Part shown: piece by piece, positions 36,474 to 43,722 of the stretch
How the letters are laid out: each line of letters starts with the position of its first letter
Position numbering within the stretch: the first letter of the stretch is position 1
DNA from: Veillonella intestinalis
Lineage (GTDB): Bacteria; Bacillota; Negativicutes; Veillonellales; Veillonellaceae
Reading direction: 5' to 3'
NCBI RefSeq assembly: GCF_943193155.1
Contig: NZ_CALPDB010000005.1
Coordinates: 62,001-126,000, forward strand
DNA: 64,000 nucleotides
The notes under the pieces: model-generated
What the model was told of the DNA's origin: nothing
Seen by the model: the letters and a program-made list of their open reading frames with translations, nothing else
Databases searched by the model: none
Made by a program: the position numbers and the translations under genes

Positions 36474-37256
36474 TCAATCTGCTTTTAACTCTGGAAAATA
36501 AATACTGCGTTGCACATCTAAACGATCAATAAAAATCCGTTCATCTTCAATGCCAGAAATTCGTAATTCATGAATCCATTGTTTCATAAAACCATGCCCG
36601 CCAAGCACAACAAAGCGTCCATTAGTAAATAACTGTGTCTCATCTAGAATATTACGTACTGTTTGCTCAAACGCATAGCGATTACTCTTAAAAATATAAG
36701 ATACTCGCCCATCGTCTACCATGAGGTCTCGCAGCTCTTCAGTCGGTTCAACTACATTGACACAAATAATGGGGCCTTCGCCGCCAGCTTCTAGTACATC
36801 TCGTATAAAAGCATGCATACTCGATAAGCCAACACCTTGTGTTAATAAAACTAAAGGCCCTTCTGGCGGAACTGCTAAATGATTATTGACTTCTAATATA
36901 AATAAACTATCGCCCACTTCATAGGTAGCCAAATCGGCTTTAAAAATAGATGGATTATCTGGAATGCGCGTAGAAAATACCACTACCCCATCCTGTGGTC
37001 GTGTCGAAATAGACACAATACGTGTATATTTAGGGTCAAATGATGCCGTAGTAAATGTGGTAGACTCCTTTTGTCGGGTCGCTAAATCACAACCTTTAAT
37101 ACGGGAACCCATAGTAGGGTCCAAGCCCTCAAATAGCCCAATTTTCATATTAGCCCCACCAGCCCAAGTCATTCCGTCTGGGATGGCTAATGTATACGTT
37201 CTCATAGAGCGACCAAGGTGACGACACTCTAAAATTTCGGTAATTCGTACTGCCAT
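36474..37256 (-). CDS. FNR-superfamily flavin oxidoreductase
   Basis: A protein of 260 residues. An N-terminal FAD-binding barrel (RSMRTYTLAIPDG, TRIVSISTRPQDGVVVFSTRIPD) is followed by a nucleotide-binding half (PLVLLTQGVGLSSMHAFIRDVLE, RFVVLGGHGFMKQWIHELRISG). The ferredoxin-NADP reductase layout is clear. The usual C-terminal Cys-Gly is replaced by GGHG. It may reduce the neighbouring siroheme enzyme or a membrane partner of the floA operon. It is last in nfeD-floA-hypothetical-FNR. The SD lies in a small hairpin with CTCCT. Confidence 0.8.
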   Translation of the reverse strand: MAVRITEILECRHLGRSMRTYTLAIPDGMTWAGGANMKIGLFEGLDPTMGSRIKGCDLATRQKESTTFTTASFDPKYTRIVSISTRPQDGVVVFSTRIPDNPSIFKADLATYEVGDSLFILEVNNHLAVPPEGPLVLLTQGVGLSSMHAFIRDVLEAGGEGPIICVNVVEPTEELRDLMVDDGRVSYIFKSNRYAFEQTVRNILDETQLFTNGRFVVLGGHGFMKQWIHELRISGIEDERIFIDRLDVQRSIYFPELKAD

Positions 37257-37288
37257 AGGAGAAAACTCCTTTCCAACTTGCAGTGTAT

Positions 37289-37951
37289 TTAACGTCGATA
37301 GGCACCTTGTTGCTTAGCCTTTGGCGCCTGTAAAATCAGGGACCACTTAATCCCCGCTTTTAAACCTCCTGGTGGTAATGCCTGTGAACGTTTACGTGTT
37401 CCTGTTAACTGCGTTGGTTCCCAGACTGTCCCCTGGGGCATCGATTGTACTGTTTTAGCTTGTGAAACTTGTGAAATTGCCGTGATTACTTTATCTAAGC
37501 TTGTATCACGAGTATTCCTTTCACGTGCTTTACTTTCTTGATTTTTTGTTTCCTGTGATGTTGTTATTAATATATCGCGCAATTCATCAACTGTAGATTT
37601 TCGATCTACCGAACGACGCTCCTGGTTGGAGGACGGTTTCGTCTCTAACACTGTTTTTTGATTATTAGCGGCCGGCGTCTCATCCTTGCGTTCCATCTTT
37701 ATGCCATAGTACTCTTCCATAGCTTCCCAAGATAGTTCTCCTTTAGATGCTGTCTTCGGCTTAGCCTTTGGTCCTGGCCGAGACTGTTGCCCCGGCTCCG
37801 ACCAATCATAAGGCTCTCGTTCTGTAGAATTCATATCTACTGAATCAGACTCACTTTGATTATCTTGTTGATGCTTTTGTCGCTTCTTCCGATTATTAAA
37901 AATCCCAAAACCTAATATTAATAAAAACAAGAGAAAGCCTAATGAATCCAT
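37289..37951 (-). CDS. Single-pass membrane protein with disordered tail
   Basis: A protein of 220 residues. One N-terminal transmembrane segment (SLGFLLFLLILGFGIF) is followed by a basic stop (NNRKKRQK). The rest is long, hydrophilic and probably disordered, rich in Gln, Ser, Lys and Pro. A final stretch (GGLKAGIKWSLILQAPKAKQQ) is more ordered. It lies between floA and the FNR-like gene with gaps of 17-32 bases. It is not recognised; a partner or scaffold of the flotillin microdomain is possible from context only. Confidence 0.7.
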   Translation of the reverse strand: MDSLGFLLFLLILGFGIFNNRKKRQKHQQDNQSESDSVDMNSTEREPYDWSEPGQQSRPGPKAKPKTASKGELSWEAMEEYYGIKMERKDETPAANNQKTVLETKPSSNQERRSVDRKSTVDELRDILITTSQETKNQESKARERNTRDTSLDKVITAISQVSQAKTVQSMPQGTVWEPTQLTGTRKRSQALPPGGLKAGIKWSLILQAPKAKQQGAYRR

Positions 37952-37968
37952 AAATTAGCCTCCGCTAC

Positions 37969-38976
37969 TTACTTCTTACGCCCATCTTGCTGTGTTGATA
38001 ATTCTGCTGTTTCACCATCAGCAATGGTTTCACGCATCTTAGTATCAGCCATAATATTATTCATATTATAGTAATCCATAACACCCATATGACCATCGCG
38101 CAAAGCCTGTGATAAAGCTTGTGGTACTTCTGCTTGAGCTTCCACAACCTTTGCCTGCATTTCTTGGGTATACGCTCTCATTTCTTGTTCCTTAGCTACC
38201 GCCATAGCACGGCGTTCTTCAGCCTTCGCCTGAGCAATATTTTTATCTGCTTCAGCTTGATCTGTCATAAGTTGAGCACCAATATTACGTCCCACATCTA
38301 CGTCCGCAATATCAATGGACAAGATTTCAAACGCTGACCCTGCATCAAGACCTTTATTCAATACAGTTCGAGAAATATGATCTGGATTTTCCAATACATC
38401 TGTATGCTCTTCGGAAGAACCTACTGTTGTTACGATACCTTCACCAACACGGGCGATAATAGTGGCTTCACCAGCACCACCCACTAAACGGTCAATGTTG
38501 GCACGTACCGTTACGCGAGCACGCACTTTAAGCTCAATACCATTTTTAGCAACTGCTGAAATGGTTGGCGTTTCAATCACTTTAGGATTTACACTCATCT
38601 GTACCGCTTCTAATACATCACGGCCAGCTAAGTCAATGGCGGCAGCTCGTTCAAAAGTCAACGGAATAGATGCTCGTTCAGCAGCAATTAAAGCATCAAC
38701 TACCCGGTCAACATCACCACCCGCTAAATAATGGGCTTCTAACTGGTTTACATTGACAGTTAAGCCTGCCTTATTCGCCTTTACTAATGGTAGCACAATT
38801 TTCGATGGCGATACCCGACGTAAACGCATCCCAATGAGAGTAAAAATACCAACATTTACCCCAGCGGCTAACGCAGAAATCCACAGCCCTAAAGGGACAA
38901 AGTGGAAAAATAAAGAGATTACCACAACAGCAGCAAAAATAACAAAAATAAAGCTAAAGCTCAATAAATCTTCCAT
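37969..38976 (-). CDS. floA: Flotillin-like protein FloA
   Basis: A membrane microdomain scaffold of 335 residues. An N-terminal hairpin-like hydrophobic region ([24 protein letters not shown]) precedes an SPFH/band 7 domain ([35 protein letters not shown]). A helical Ala/Glu-rich region follows ([27 protein letters not shown]). It follows the NfeD gene as in Bacillus yqeZ-yqfA. Confidence 0.95.
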   Translation of the reverse strand: MEDLLSFSFIFVIFAAVVVISLFFHFVPLGLWISALAAGVNVGIFTLIGMRLRRVSPSKIVLPLVKANKAGLTVNVNQLEAHYLAGGDVDRVVDALIAAERASIPLTFERAAAIDLAGRDVLEAVQMSVNPKVIETPTISAVAKNGIELKVRARVTVRANIDRLVGGAGEATIIARVGEGIVTTVGSSEEHTDVLENPDHISRTVLNKGLDAGSAFEILSIDIADVDVGRNIGAQLMTDQAEADKNIAQAKAEERRAMAVAKEQEMRAYTQEMQAKVVEAQAEVPQALSQALRDGHMGVMDYYNMNNIMADTKMRETIADGETAELSTQQDGRKK

Positions 38977-38988
38977 AATTCCTCCTCA

Positions 38989-39450
38989 TTACACTTTTCT
39001 AACTACAATACGACCACCTGTTACTTCGACAACTACTACCTCTGTACCAGGTTCATAAAATTCACCATCCGTCACCACATCAACTGGTTTATCATCAAAT
39101 AAAACCCGCCCTGCAGGACGTAATACTGATTGAGCTATACCCGTTTTACCAAGCAAATCGGTGCGTTCCTCATTACCGCTATAGCCCCGTTCTTTCGTAG
39201 ATTCTAATGTCAAGGTTAACGCTTTACCAAGGCGACTATTAGGCGCTTTTTTTATAAGCCAAACACCTACAATCAAGGCAATAACTGCTACTACAGCGAC
39301 TACCATAGCCGCGAGCATGCCAGCACCTAGATATAAATAGAGGGCCCCCAATAAAGCAATAACACCTAATAAACCAAATATACCAATACCTGGTACTACT
39401 GATTCAATACCAAGTAGAACTACGCCACCAATGACCAAATATGTGATCAT
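38989..39450 (-). CDS. NfeD-family membrane protein
   Basis: A protein of 153 residues. Three or four transmembrane helices (LVIGGVVLLGIESVVPGIGIFGLLGVIALL, MLAAMVVAVVAVIALIVGVW) precede a C-terminal OB-fold NfeD domain (LLGKTGIAQSVLRPAGRVLFDDKPVDVVTDGEF, VEVTGGRIVVRKV). It is the short form without the ClpP-like protease domain. NfeD proteins pair with flotillins, as here. Confidence 0.92.
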   Translation of the reverse strand: MITYLVIGGVVLLGIESVVPGIGIFGLLGVIALLGALYLYLGAGMLAAMVVAVVAVIALIVGVWLIKKAPNSRLGKALTLTLESTKERGYSGNEERTDLLGKTGIAQSVLRPAGRVLFDDKPVDVVTDGEFYEPGTEVVVVEVTGGRIVVRKV

Positions 39451-39548
39451 GCCTCTCCTCCTTTCACCATTGTTTTAGGCTTATTTATATTATTCGATAC
39501 AGATATAAAAAATACCTCTTTTATATCCCTTAAAATTTCAATGAATTA

Positions 39549-39591
39549 ATAAAAAACGCTTTCCAGACCATATAGTACCAGAAAACGTTTC
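39549..39591 (-). terminator. Terminator of ogt
   Basis: On the minus strand AACGTTTTC pairs with GGAAAGCGTT (one G-U), followed by six T. Confidence 0.7.
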
Positions 39592-39596
39592 ACAAC

Positions 39597-40148
39597 TTAT
39601 ACTGTATTTTTTGTCGTCCGCTTTGGCCACTTTAATTGACTCACATCAATCCCTTCTAATTCAAGAAGTTTTACTTTAACTGCCAAACCACCAGTATAGC
39701 CTGTTAAATTGCGATTACTACCAATCACACGGTGACAAGGCACAATAATTGGGATTGGATTATGCCCTACTGCGCCACCAATTGCGCGCGCTCTAATTCC
39801 CATATTATTATCTTGCGGATATAATTTTTTAGCTAAATCTCCATATGTAATAAGAGAGCCTGCTGGAATCTGGCACAATGCTTGCCAAACAGACCGACGA
39901 AAGTCAGTACCAATAAAACGAATCGGTGGCAATTCCTTTGGAATATGCCCTTTAAAATACGCACTTAACCAAGCAAAAGTTTCATCGAAAATAGGCAAGG
40001 ATGCCTCTTCTATTTTCAAAGTATCTGCTGGCAATGTATATTGTTGTGATGGCATAGTAAGACCCACTAAATACGTCCCATCACTATAGAGTGTAATAGA
40101 GCCTACTTCAGAAAAATCTTTCGTTTGTGAATATAAAATATCAGCCAT
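39597..40148 (-). CDS. ogt: Methylated-DNA-protein cysteine methyltransferase
   Basis: A protein of 183 residues from ATG 40148, selected for AAAGGAG six bases upstream. The active site is IIVPCHRVIGSN (PCHR), followed by GYTGGLAVKVKLLELEG. It repairs O6-alkylguanine by suicidal transfer to the Cys. An N-terminal ribonuclease-like domain is present, as in Ogt. It diverges from ridA. Confidence 0.94.
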   Translation of the reverse strand: MADILYSQTKDFSEVGSITLYSDGTYLVGLTMPSQQYTLPADTLKIEEASLPIFDETFAWLSAYFKGHIPKELPPIRFIGTDFRRSVWQALCQIPAGSLITYGDLAKKLYPQDNNMGIRARAIGGAVGHNPIPIIVPCHRVIGSNRNLTGYTGGLAVKVKLLELEGIDVSQLKWPKRTTKNTV

Positions 40149-40293
40149 AGGAATCTCCTTTACATTGGAATTGTACATTTTACTATATTTTGTCCATTTA
40201 TAGGTGTACTTATGAGACAACTTATTTTATAATAGTCTTATAAATAAATTATACTAATTTAAGTTCGTACTTGTCTATGAAAGGAGTTTTATT

Positions 40294-40668
40294 ATGAAAC
40301 CAGTTTTCACTGAAAACGCCCCTAAAGCACTAGGCCCTTACTCTCAAGCTATTAAAGCCAATGGCTTTGTATTTATTTCTGGCCAAGGTGGCATCAATCC
40401 TGCAACAGGCAAATTAGTTGAAGGTGGCGTAGAAGCGGAAACATTACAAGCTATGAAAAATATTGAGGCTATTTTAAAAGAAGCTGGCACAGACTTCTCC
40501 AAAGTAATAAAAACAACTTGTTTCTTAGCCGACATTAATGACTTTGCTAAATTCAATGCAATTTATGCAGACTATTTTACTAGCAAACCAGCTCGTAGCT
40601 GTGTATCTGTTAAAGAATTACCAGCTAACTTTTCTGTAGAAGTAGAAGTTATCGCTATCGCTGAATAA
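40294..40668 (+). CDS. ridA: Enamine/imine deaminase RidA
   Basis: A protein of 124 residues. It has GPYSQAIKANGFVFISGQGGINPATGKLVEG and the C-terminal signature ARSCVSVKELPANFSVEVEVIA with the conserved Arg and Glu. It hydrolyses reactive 2-aminoacrylate-type intermediates made by PLP enzymes. The ATG follows AAAGGAG. Monocistronic. Confidence 0.95.
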   Translation: MKPVFTENAPKALGPYSQAIKANGFVFISGQGGINPATGKLVEGGVEAETLQAMKNIEAILKEAGTDFSKVIKTTCFLADINDFAKFNAIYADYFTSKPARSCVSVKELPANFSVEVEVIAIAE

Positions 40669-40691
40669 TAGATTTCTATTGCTCAAACTAA

Positions 40692-40747
40692 TAAAAAGCA
40701 CTTCCCCAAAACTAACTATGATTAGTTCCCAAAGGAAGTGCTTTTTT
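40692..40747 (+). terminator. Terminator of ridA
   Basis: AAAAAGCACTTCC pairs with GGAAGTGCTTTTT across an imperfect inner stem. The reverse complement would also terminate the convergent phytase gene. Confidence 0.85.
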
Positions 40748-40765
40748 GTTTTACCCTATACACCG

Positions 40766-41878
40766 CTATATAATGGCAGTCGGATGCAACCACTCACTCC
40801 AAGTCAATTGAAAATTAGTATGATGATTTTGTTGTACATAACGATAAAACTTACGAATCATCAACGCTTTTTCTTCATAATAAGGAGCTTTCCAAGTATC
40901 CTCATCAGTGGTATATGCTACATTATTACCACCTAATACCTGCTGACGACTTAAAATATCTTCTAAAGGTACATTCGGATTTTTCATAATATCATACATA
41001 GCCATAAAAATAGTCGTTCGCCCTTTACCAGCTTCACAATGAAAATGAAGCCAACTATTCTTAGGCAAGGTCTTATAAAACGCAATAAATTTATCAATAC
41101 TCATTTCATCAGGCCAAATATGATCTGTAGTAGCTAGCCGCAGATAATGTAGCCCTTGCTCTTTAGCTACCATCGCTTCAGTCTTAACAGACTCTACCAT
41201 GATAGACTGTTCATTAATTGCTTCTTTTTCTTTATTTAAGGTAGCTAGCTGTAAGGTTGTCTGCGGTAAAGTAGCCAGCAACTCTTTTTCCTTATCTAAA
41301 ATAGTAATCTGCTTTTCTCCTACATTGCCCCAATTACGCTTCCCATAATGGCTTATGGGAATTCCATTGACGAATACATGTGTTTCCTGTCGTAAATCAA
41401 CTACATAAATAGGACCATCTGTTTTTGTTCGTAAAGTGCTGGCTAACTGCTTGAATTGAGCTTCTGTAGGCTGCCCACTACCCGACATTTGAGTATATGC
41501 TAAGCCCTTTCTGGATGGTGATACATCCTCAATACCTAATTTATAATGATCATGAGTAGTTCTAAAATTAACAGGTAATCTAGCTCCGTCTTTACTATCT
41601 TCACGCCACATATAAGGGGTATAGGGATTAACAAGTCGTTTATCTGCATATACCGCATTAGGATTAATCGCCTGCTTTGAAGTAAGCTGAATAGAATCTG
41701 CCACTGCTTTATGAGCGACTTCACTTTCAAGCCGGCTTTCTTGGGTTGGTAATGCTAGGCGAGGTATTGCAGCTTTAGGAAGTACTGCTTCCTGAGCAAA
41801 AGAAGTTCCATATACAGTAGTCCCTACAATGGTCATTAAAGCCGCCCTTTGCCATATAGCACTTGATTTTCGTTTCAT
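40766..41878 (-). CDS. PTP-like cysteine phytase (inositol polyphosphate phosphatase), exported
   Basis: A 370-residue precursor with an N-terminal signal sequence ending near TSFAQE. The P-loop HCEAGKGRTT places Cys281 and Arg287 (CX5R). The general-acid loop TDHIWPDEMSIDKF puts Asp252 29 residues before the Cys. That is the same spacing as in Selenomonas ruminantium PhyA (from memory, Asp223 and Cys252). The block VDLRQETHVFVNGIPISHYGKRNWGN and the C terminus RKFYRYVQQN also match that family. It should release phosphate from phytate or lower inositol phosphates in the periplasm or outside the cell. The SD is AAAGGA at 7 bases. Confidence 0.88.
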   Translation of the reverse strand: MKRKSSAIWQRAALMTIVGTTVYGTSFAQEAVLPKAAIPRLALPTQESRLESEVAHKAVADSIQLTSKQAINPNAVYADKRLVNPYTPYMWREDSKDGARLPVNFRTTHDHYKLGIEDVSPSRKGLAYTQMSGSGQPTEAQFKQLASTLRTKTDGPIYVVDLRQETHVFVNGIPISHYGKRNWGNVGEKQITILDKEKELLATLPQTTLQLATLNKEKEAINEQSIMVESVKTEAMVAKEQGLHYLRLATTDHIWPDEMSIDKFIAFYKTLPKNSWLHFHCEAGKGRTTIFMAMYDIMKNPNVPLEDILSRQQVLGGNNVAYTTDEDTWKAPYYEEKALMIRKFYRYVQQNHHTNFQLTWSEWLHPTAII

Positions 41879-41893
41879 AACGAATTCCTTTCA

Positions 41894-41934
41894 TAAAACA
41901 AAAAAGCCTGTAAAGTATCAATTCACAGGCTTCT
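41894..41934 (-). terminator. Intrinsic terminator directly upstream of the phytase start
   Basis: On the minus strand GAAGCCTGT pairs with ACAGGCTTT around a 13-base loop, then runs into TTTTTTGTTTT. Its T tract ends about 15-20 bases before the phytase ATG, leaving no room for another promoter. Phytase expression must therefore come from read-through or antitermination. Confidence 0.75.
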
Positions 41935-41937
41935 TCG

Positions 41938-42040
41938 TTTGTGTGTTGTGTTTGTGTGTTTGTGTGTTTTTTGTGTTTGTGTGTGTTTTTTTGTGTTTGT
42001 GTGTGTTTTTTTGTGCGTTTGTGTTTAGTGTGTGTTTTAG
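41938..42040. repeat. GT/CA-rich low-complexity tract with 20-bp tandem units
   Basis: TTGTGTTTGTGTGTGTTTTT occurs twice in exact tandem (41971-41990, 41991-42010). Degenerate copies lie on either side. In the mRNA of the minus-strand genes this is a G-poor, CA-rich, unstructured tract between the small exported-protein gene and the terminator. Confidence 0.85.
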
Positions 42041-42065
42041 AGAGAGTCTTTAAAGCTAATGAAGC

Positions 42066-42512
42066 TTAAAAGGTTGCTTCTGGAATAGAAGCATGGGAAG
42101 GTTTCTGCGAATGTCCCTCTTCTTGTGGACTCCTATCTGGTTGATACTGACGCTCTTTGCTATGATGCGCTCTACGGTCATAATCAACTGGCATATGACC
42201 TGCATTGCTACGAGATGCTCCATACATAGTCTGCGGCATCAAGAAAATAGCTGCATTAGCTTCTACCTGATTATGTGCCATCGAACGTGCCCGTACCATA
42301 TCATCATAGGCGGTCGGCATAGTATACGGCCTACGGTCTAAGCCCATTTCATGTGGACCTTTCATAGAAACACTTGTTTCTACTGCCTGAGGATGTGTGG
42401 TTGCTGGTTGTACCGCTGACGGCTCAGCAGCCAGTGATGTGCCCCAAAGCATGCCACCGAGTACACCTAGTACAGCAACCTTTCTCAGTAAACTTTGAGA
42501 TGGTTCTTTCAT
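42066..42512 (-). CDS. Small exported protein, unknown
   Basis: A 148-residue precursor with a basic N terminus and hydrophobic core ending TSLAAEP, a likely signal peptidase I site. The mature part is polar, rich in His, Gln, Met and Pro (RRPYTMPTAYDDMVRARSMAHNQVEANAA, then a HHSKERQYQPDRSPQEE-like tail) and probably flexible. The signal peptide resembles that of the phytase downstream (GGMLWGTSLA versus GTTVYGTSFA). The SD is AAAGGAG at 7 bases. No family is recognised. Confidence 0.75.
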   Translation of the reverse strand: MKEPSQSLLRKVAVLGVLGGMLWGTSLAAEPSAVQPATTHPQAVETSVSMKGPHEMGLDRRPYTMPTAYDDMVRARSMAHNQVEANAAIFLMPQTMYGASRSNAGHMPVDYDRRAHHSKERQYQPDRSPQEEGHSQKPSHASIPEATF

Positions 42513-42517
42513 ACTAA

Positions 42518-42622
42518 GACTCCTTTGCTATACTATAAAAAAAGGGAAATTCTATAGCAATCTCTTACGATGAGCTTCGATACGAGGTGAAAACTCAATT
42601 TCTTGTAAGAGTTTCTTGCTAT
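42518..42622 (-). promoter_or_regulatory. Structured leader with two mutually exclusive pairings
   Basis: In the mRNA, ATAGCAA (A, 42616-42622) followed by CTCTTAC (42605-42611) can pair with GTAAGAG (42562-42568) and TTGCTAT (B, 42553-42560). B can instead pair with TATAGCAA (C, 42525-42532), which directly abuts the AGGAG SD. A run of seven or more T/U lies between B and C. A weak -10 (TATTCT, 42629-42634) would start transcription right at A. The pairings are seen; the switching is inferred. Confidence 0.5.
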
Positions 42623-42688
42623 GTGTATAGAATACAGGGATAACATGAACTCCACATGTGAAAACCGTGAGAGTTATGTGAAGTTTTC

Positions 42689-42715
42689 TCATGAATACTC
42701 ATCTATAATTCATGA
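42689..42715. promoter_or_regulatory. Inverted repeat upstream of the exported-protein gene
   Basis: TCATGAAT and ATTCATGA flank 11 bases. The right half is part of TATAATTCATGAA, which also occurs upstream of the four-gene exported operon. Confidence 0.45.
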
Positions 42716-42728
42716 ACTTAAAATATTA

Positions 42729-42860
42729 ACTATAAATAACAATAAGTCACTATAAGTGATATTCAGTCCTATAAGTAATGTTCAATCCTATAAATAACTT
42801 TTAATCACTATAAATAACTATCCATGTGTATATAAAATCACAACCTATAAATAAAAAATT
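42729..42860. repeat. Array of about seven 19-20 bp direct repeats
   Basis: CTATAA cores begin at 42730, 42750, 42769, 42788 and 42808, with weaker copies near 42827 and at 42845. A typical unit is CTATAAATAACTTTTAATCA. The regular spacing of about two helical turns in the 409-base gap between divergent genes suggests cooperative protein binding sites. No ORF is present. Confidence 0.7.
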
Positions 42861-42921
42861 AATATAGTCAAAAAGAGAGATTTTATTATATAGTATATAC
42901 AGTAAGTGCAAGGAGGTAATC

Positions 42922-43419
42922 ATGACAGATCAAGACTATATGCAAGAGGCCCTTGTTGAAGCCCGTAAAGCCTATGAATTAGGCGAAATTCCTATAGGAG
43001 CCATCATTGTAAAAGATGATACAATTATTTCACGACACCATAATCGCCGAGAATTAGATCATGATGCCACGGCTCATGCTGAAATTTTAGTCATTCGTAA
43101 GGCCTGTGAAATACTTGATCGTTGGCGGTTGACCGGTTGCACTCTTTATGTTACTATAGAGCCATGTCCGATGTGCGCTGGTGCCATTATTAACAGTCGA
43201 ATTGACCGTGTTGTCTATGGCAGTAGTGATTACAAAGGAGGCGCTGTAGAATCTTTATTTAATGTACTCACACATCCTGGATTAAATCATGAGCCAGATA
43301 TTTTAAGTGGTGTATTAGCTGATGAATGCAGTCAAATAATGAAAGATTTTTTCAAAGAGCGTCGTAAAAAACGGAGAAGTACCCAAGAGGCTGAAGGGTC
43401 CGCACTCGAAATGCGGTAG
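42922..43419 (+). CDS. tadA: tRNA adenosine(34) deaminase
   Basis: A zinc deaminase of 165 residues that makes inosine at the wobble position of tRNA-Arg(ACG). It has THAEI-like TAHAEILVIRKAC with the catalytic His-Ala-Glu, and EPCPMCAGAIINSRIDRVVYG with the two Cys ligands. The SD is AAGGAGG. The coding frame has no stop before the tRNA-Ser gene that begins at 43373. The stop TAG (43417-43419) lies inside that tRNA, so the last 14-15 residues (RRSTQEAEGSALEMR) are encoded by tRNA sequence. Confidence 0.93.
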   Translation: MTDQDYMQEALVEARKAYELGEIPIGAIIVKDDTIISRHHNRRELDHDATAHAEILVIRKACEILDRWRLTGCTLYVTIEPCPMCAGAIINSRIDRVVYGSSDYKGGAVESLFNVLTHPGLNHEPDILSGVLADECSQIMKDFFKERRKKRRSTQEAEGSALEMR

Positions 43420-43464
43420 GTCGGCAAAACCGGCGCGGGGGTTCAAATCCCTCCTTCTCCGCCA
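43373..43464 (+). tRNA. tRNA-Ser (anticodon CGA)
   Basis: A 92-base class II tRNA. The acceptor stem is GGAGAAG/CTTCTCC and the anticodon stem CCGCA/TGCGG has loop CTCGAAA, giving anticodon CGA (codon UCG). It has a long variable arm, the T-loop GTTCAAATC and an encoded CCA at 43462-43464. Its first 47 bases overlap the 3' end of tadA in the same direction. Confidence 0.95.
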
Positions 43465-43504
43465 TCTATGTACCGTATTTTTCGATTAATTCCAATAATA
43501 ATCA

Positions 43505-43556
43505 AACCTCTTACAATACTAGGTAACATCTAGTATCATAAGAGGTTTTTCTTTTT
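43505..43556 (+). terminator. Terminator of tadA and tRNA-Ser
   Basis: AAACCTCTTA and an inner ATACTAG pair with CTAGTAT and TAAGAGGTTT, followed by a T-rich tail. Confidence 0.9.
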
Positions 43557-43592
43557 GTCAAATCATTAGAAATTAGCCATAGTTTTCAACTT

Positions 43593-43721
43593 TTTCCGTC
43601 TAATTACCGTCTTAAATTTGATTTATAACTGTTCATTCAGGTTTGATTTATAACGCTTGCAATATAATCTTTCAACCCAGTAAATACAAGGCTTTATACG
43701 AGAAAACTAGTTTCCGTCTAA
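43593..43721. repeat. Two pairs of short direct repeats
   Basis: TTTCCGTCTAA occurs at 43593-43603 and 43711-43721. TTTGATTTATAAC occurs at 43617-43629 and 43642-43654. They fill the 3' side of the exported operon, where no clear terminator was found for it. Confidence 0.6.
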
Positions 43722-43722
43722 C

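Noticed and set aside
41829-42053. Plus-strand ORF rich in Val, Cys and Phe
   Set aside because: It is a translation of the GT-rich simple repeat, has no SD and overlaps the phytase start and terminator.
42729-42860. CRISPR array
   Set aside because: The units are contiguous 19-20 bp imperfect repeats without unique spacers, and no cas gene is nearby.
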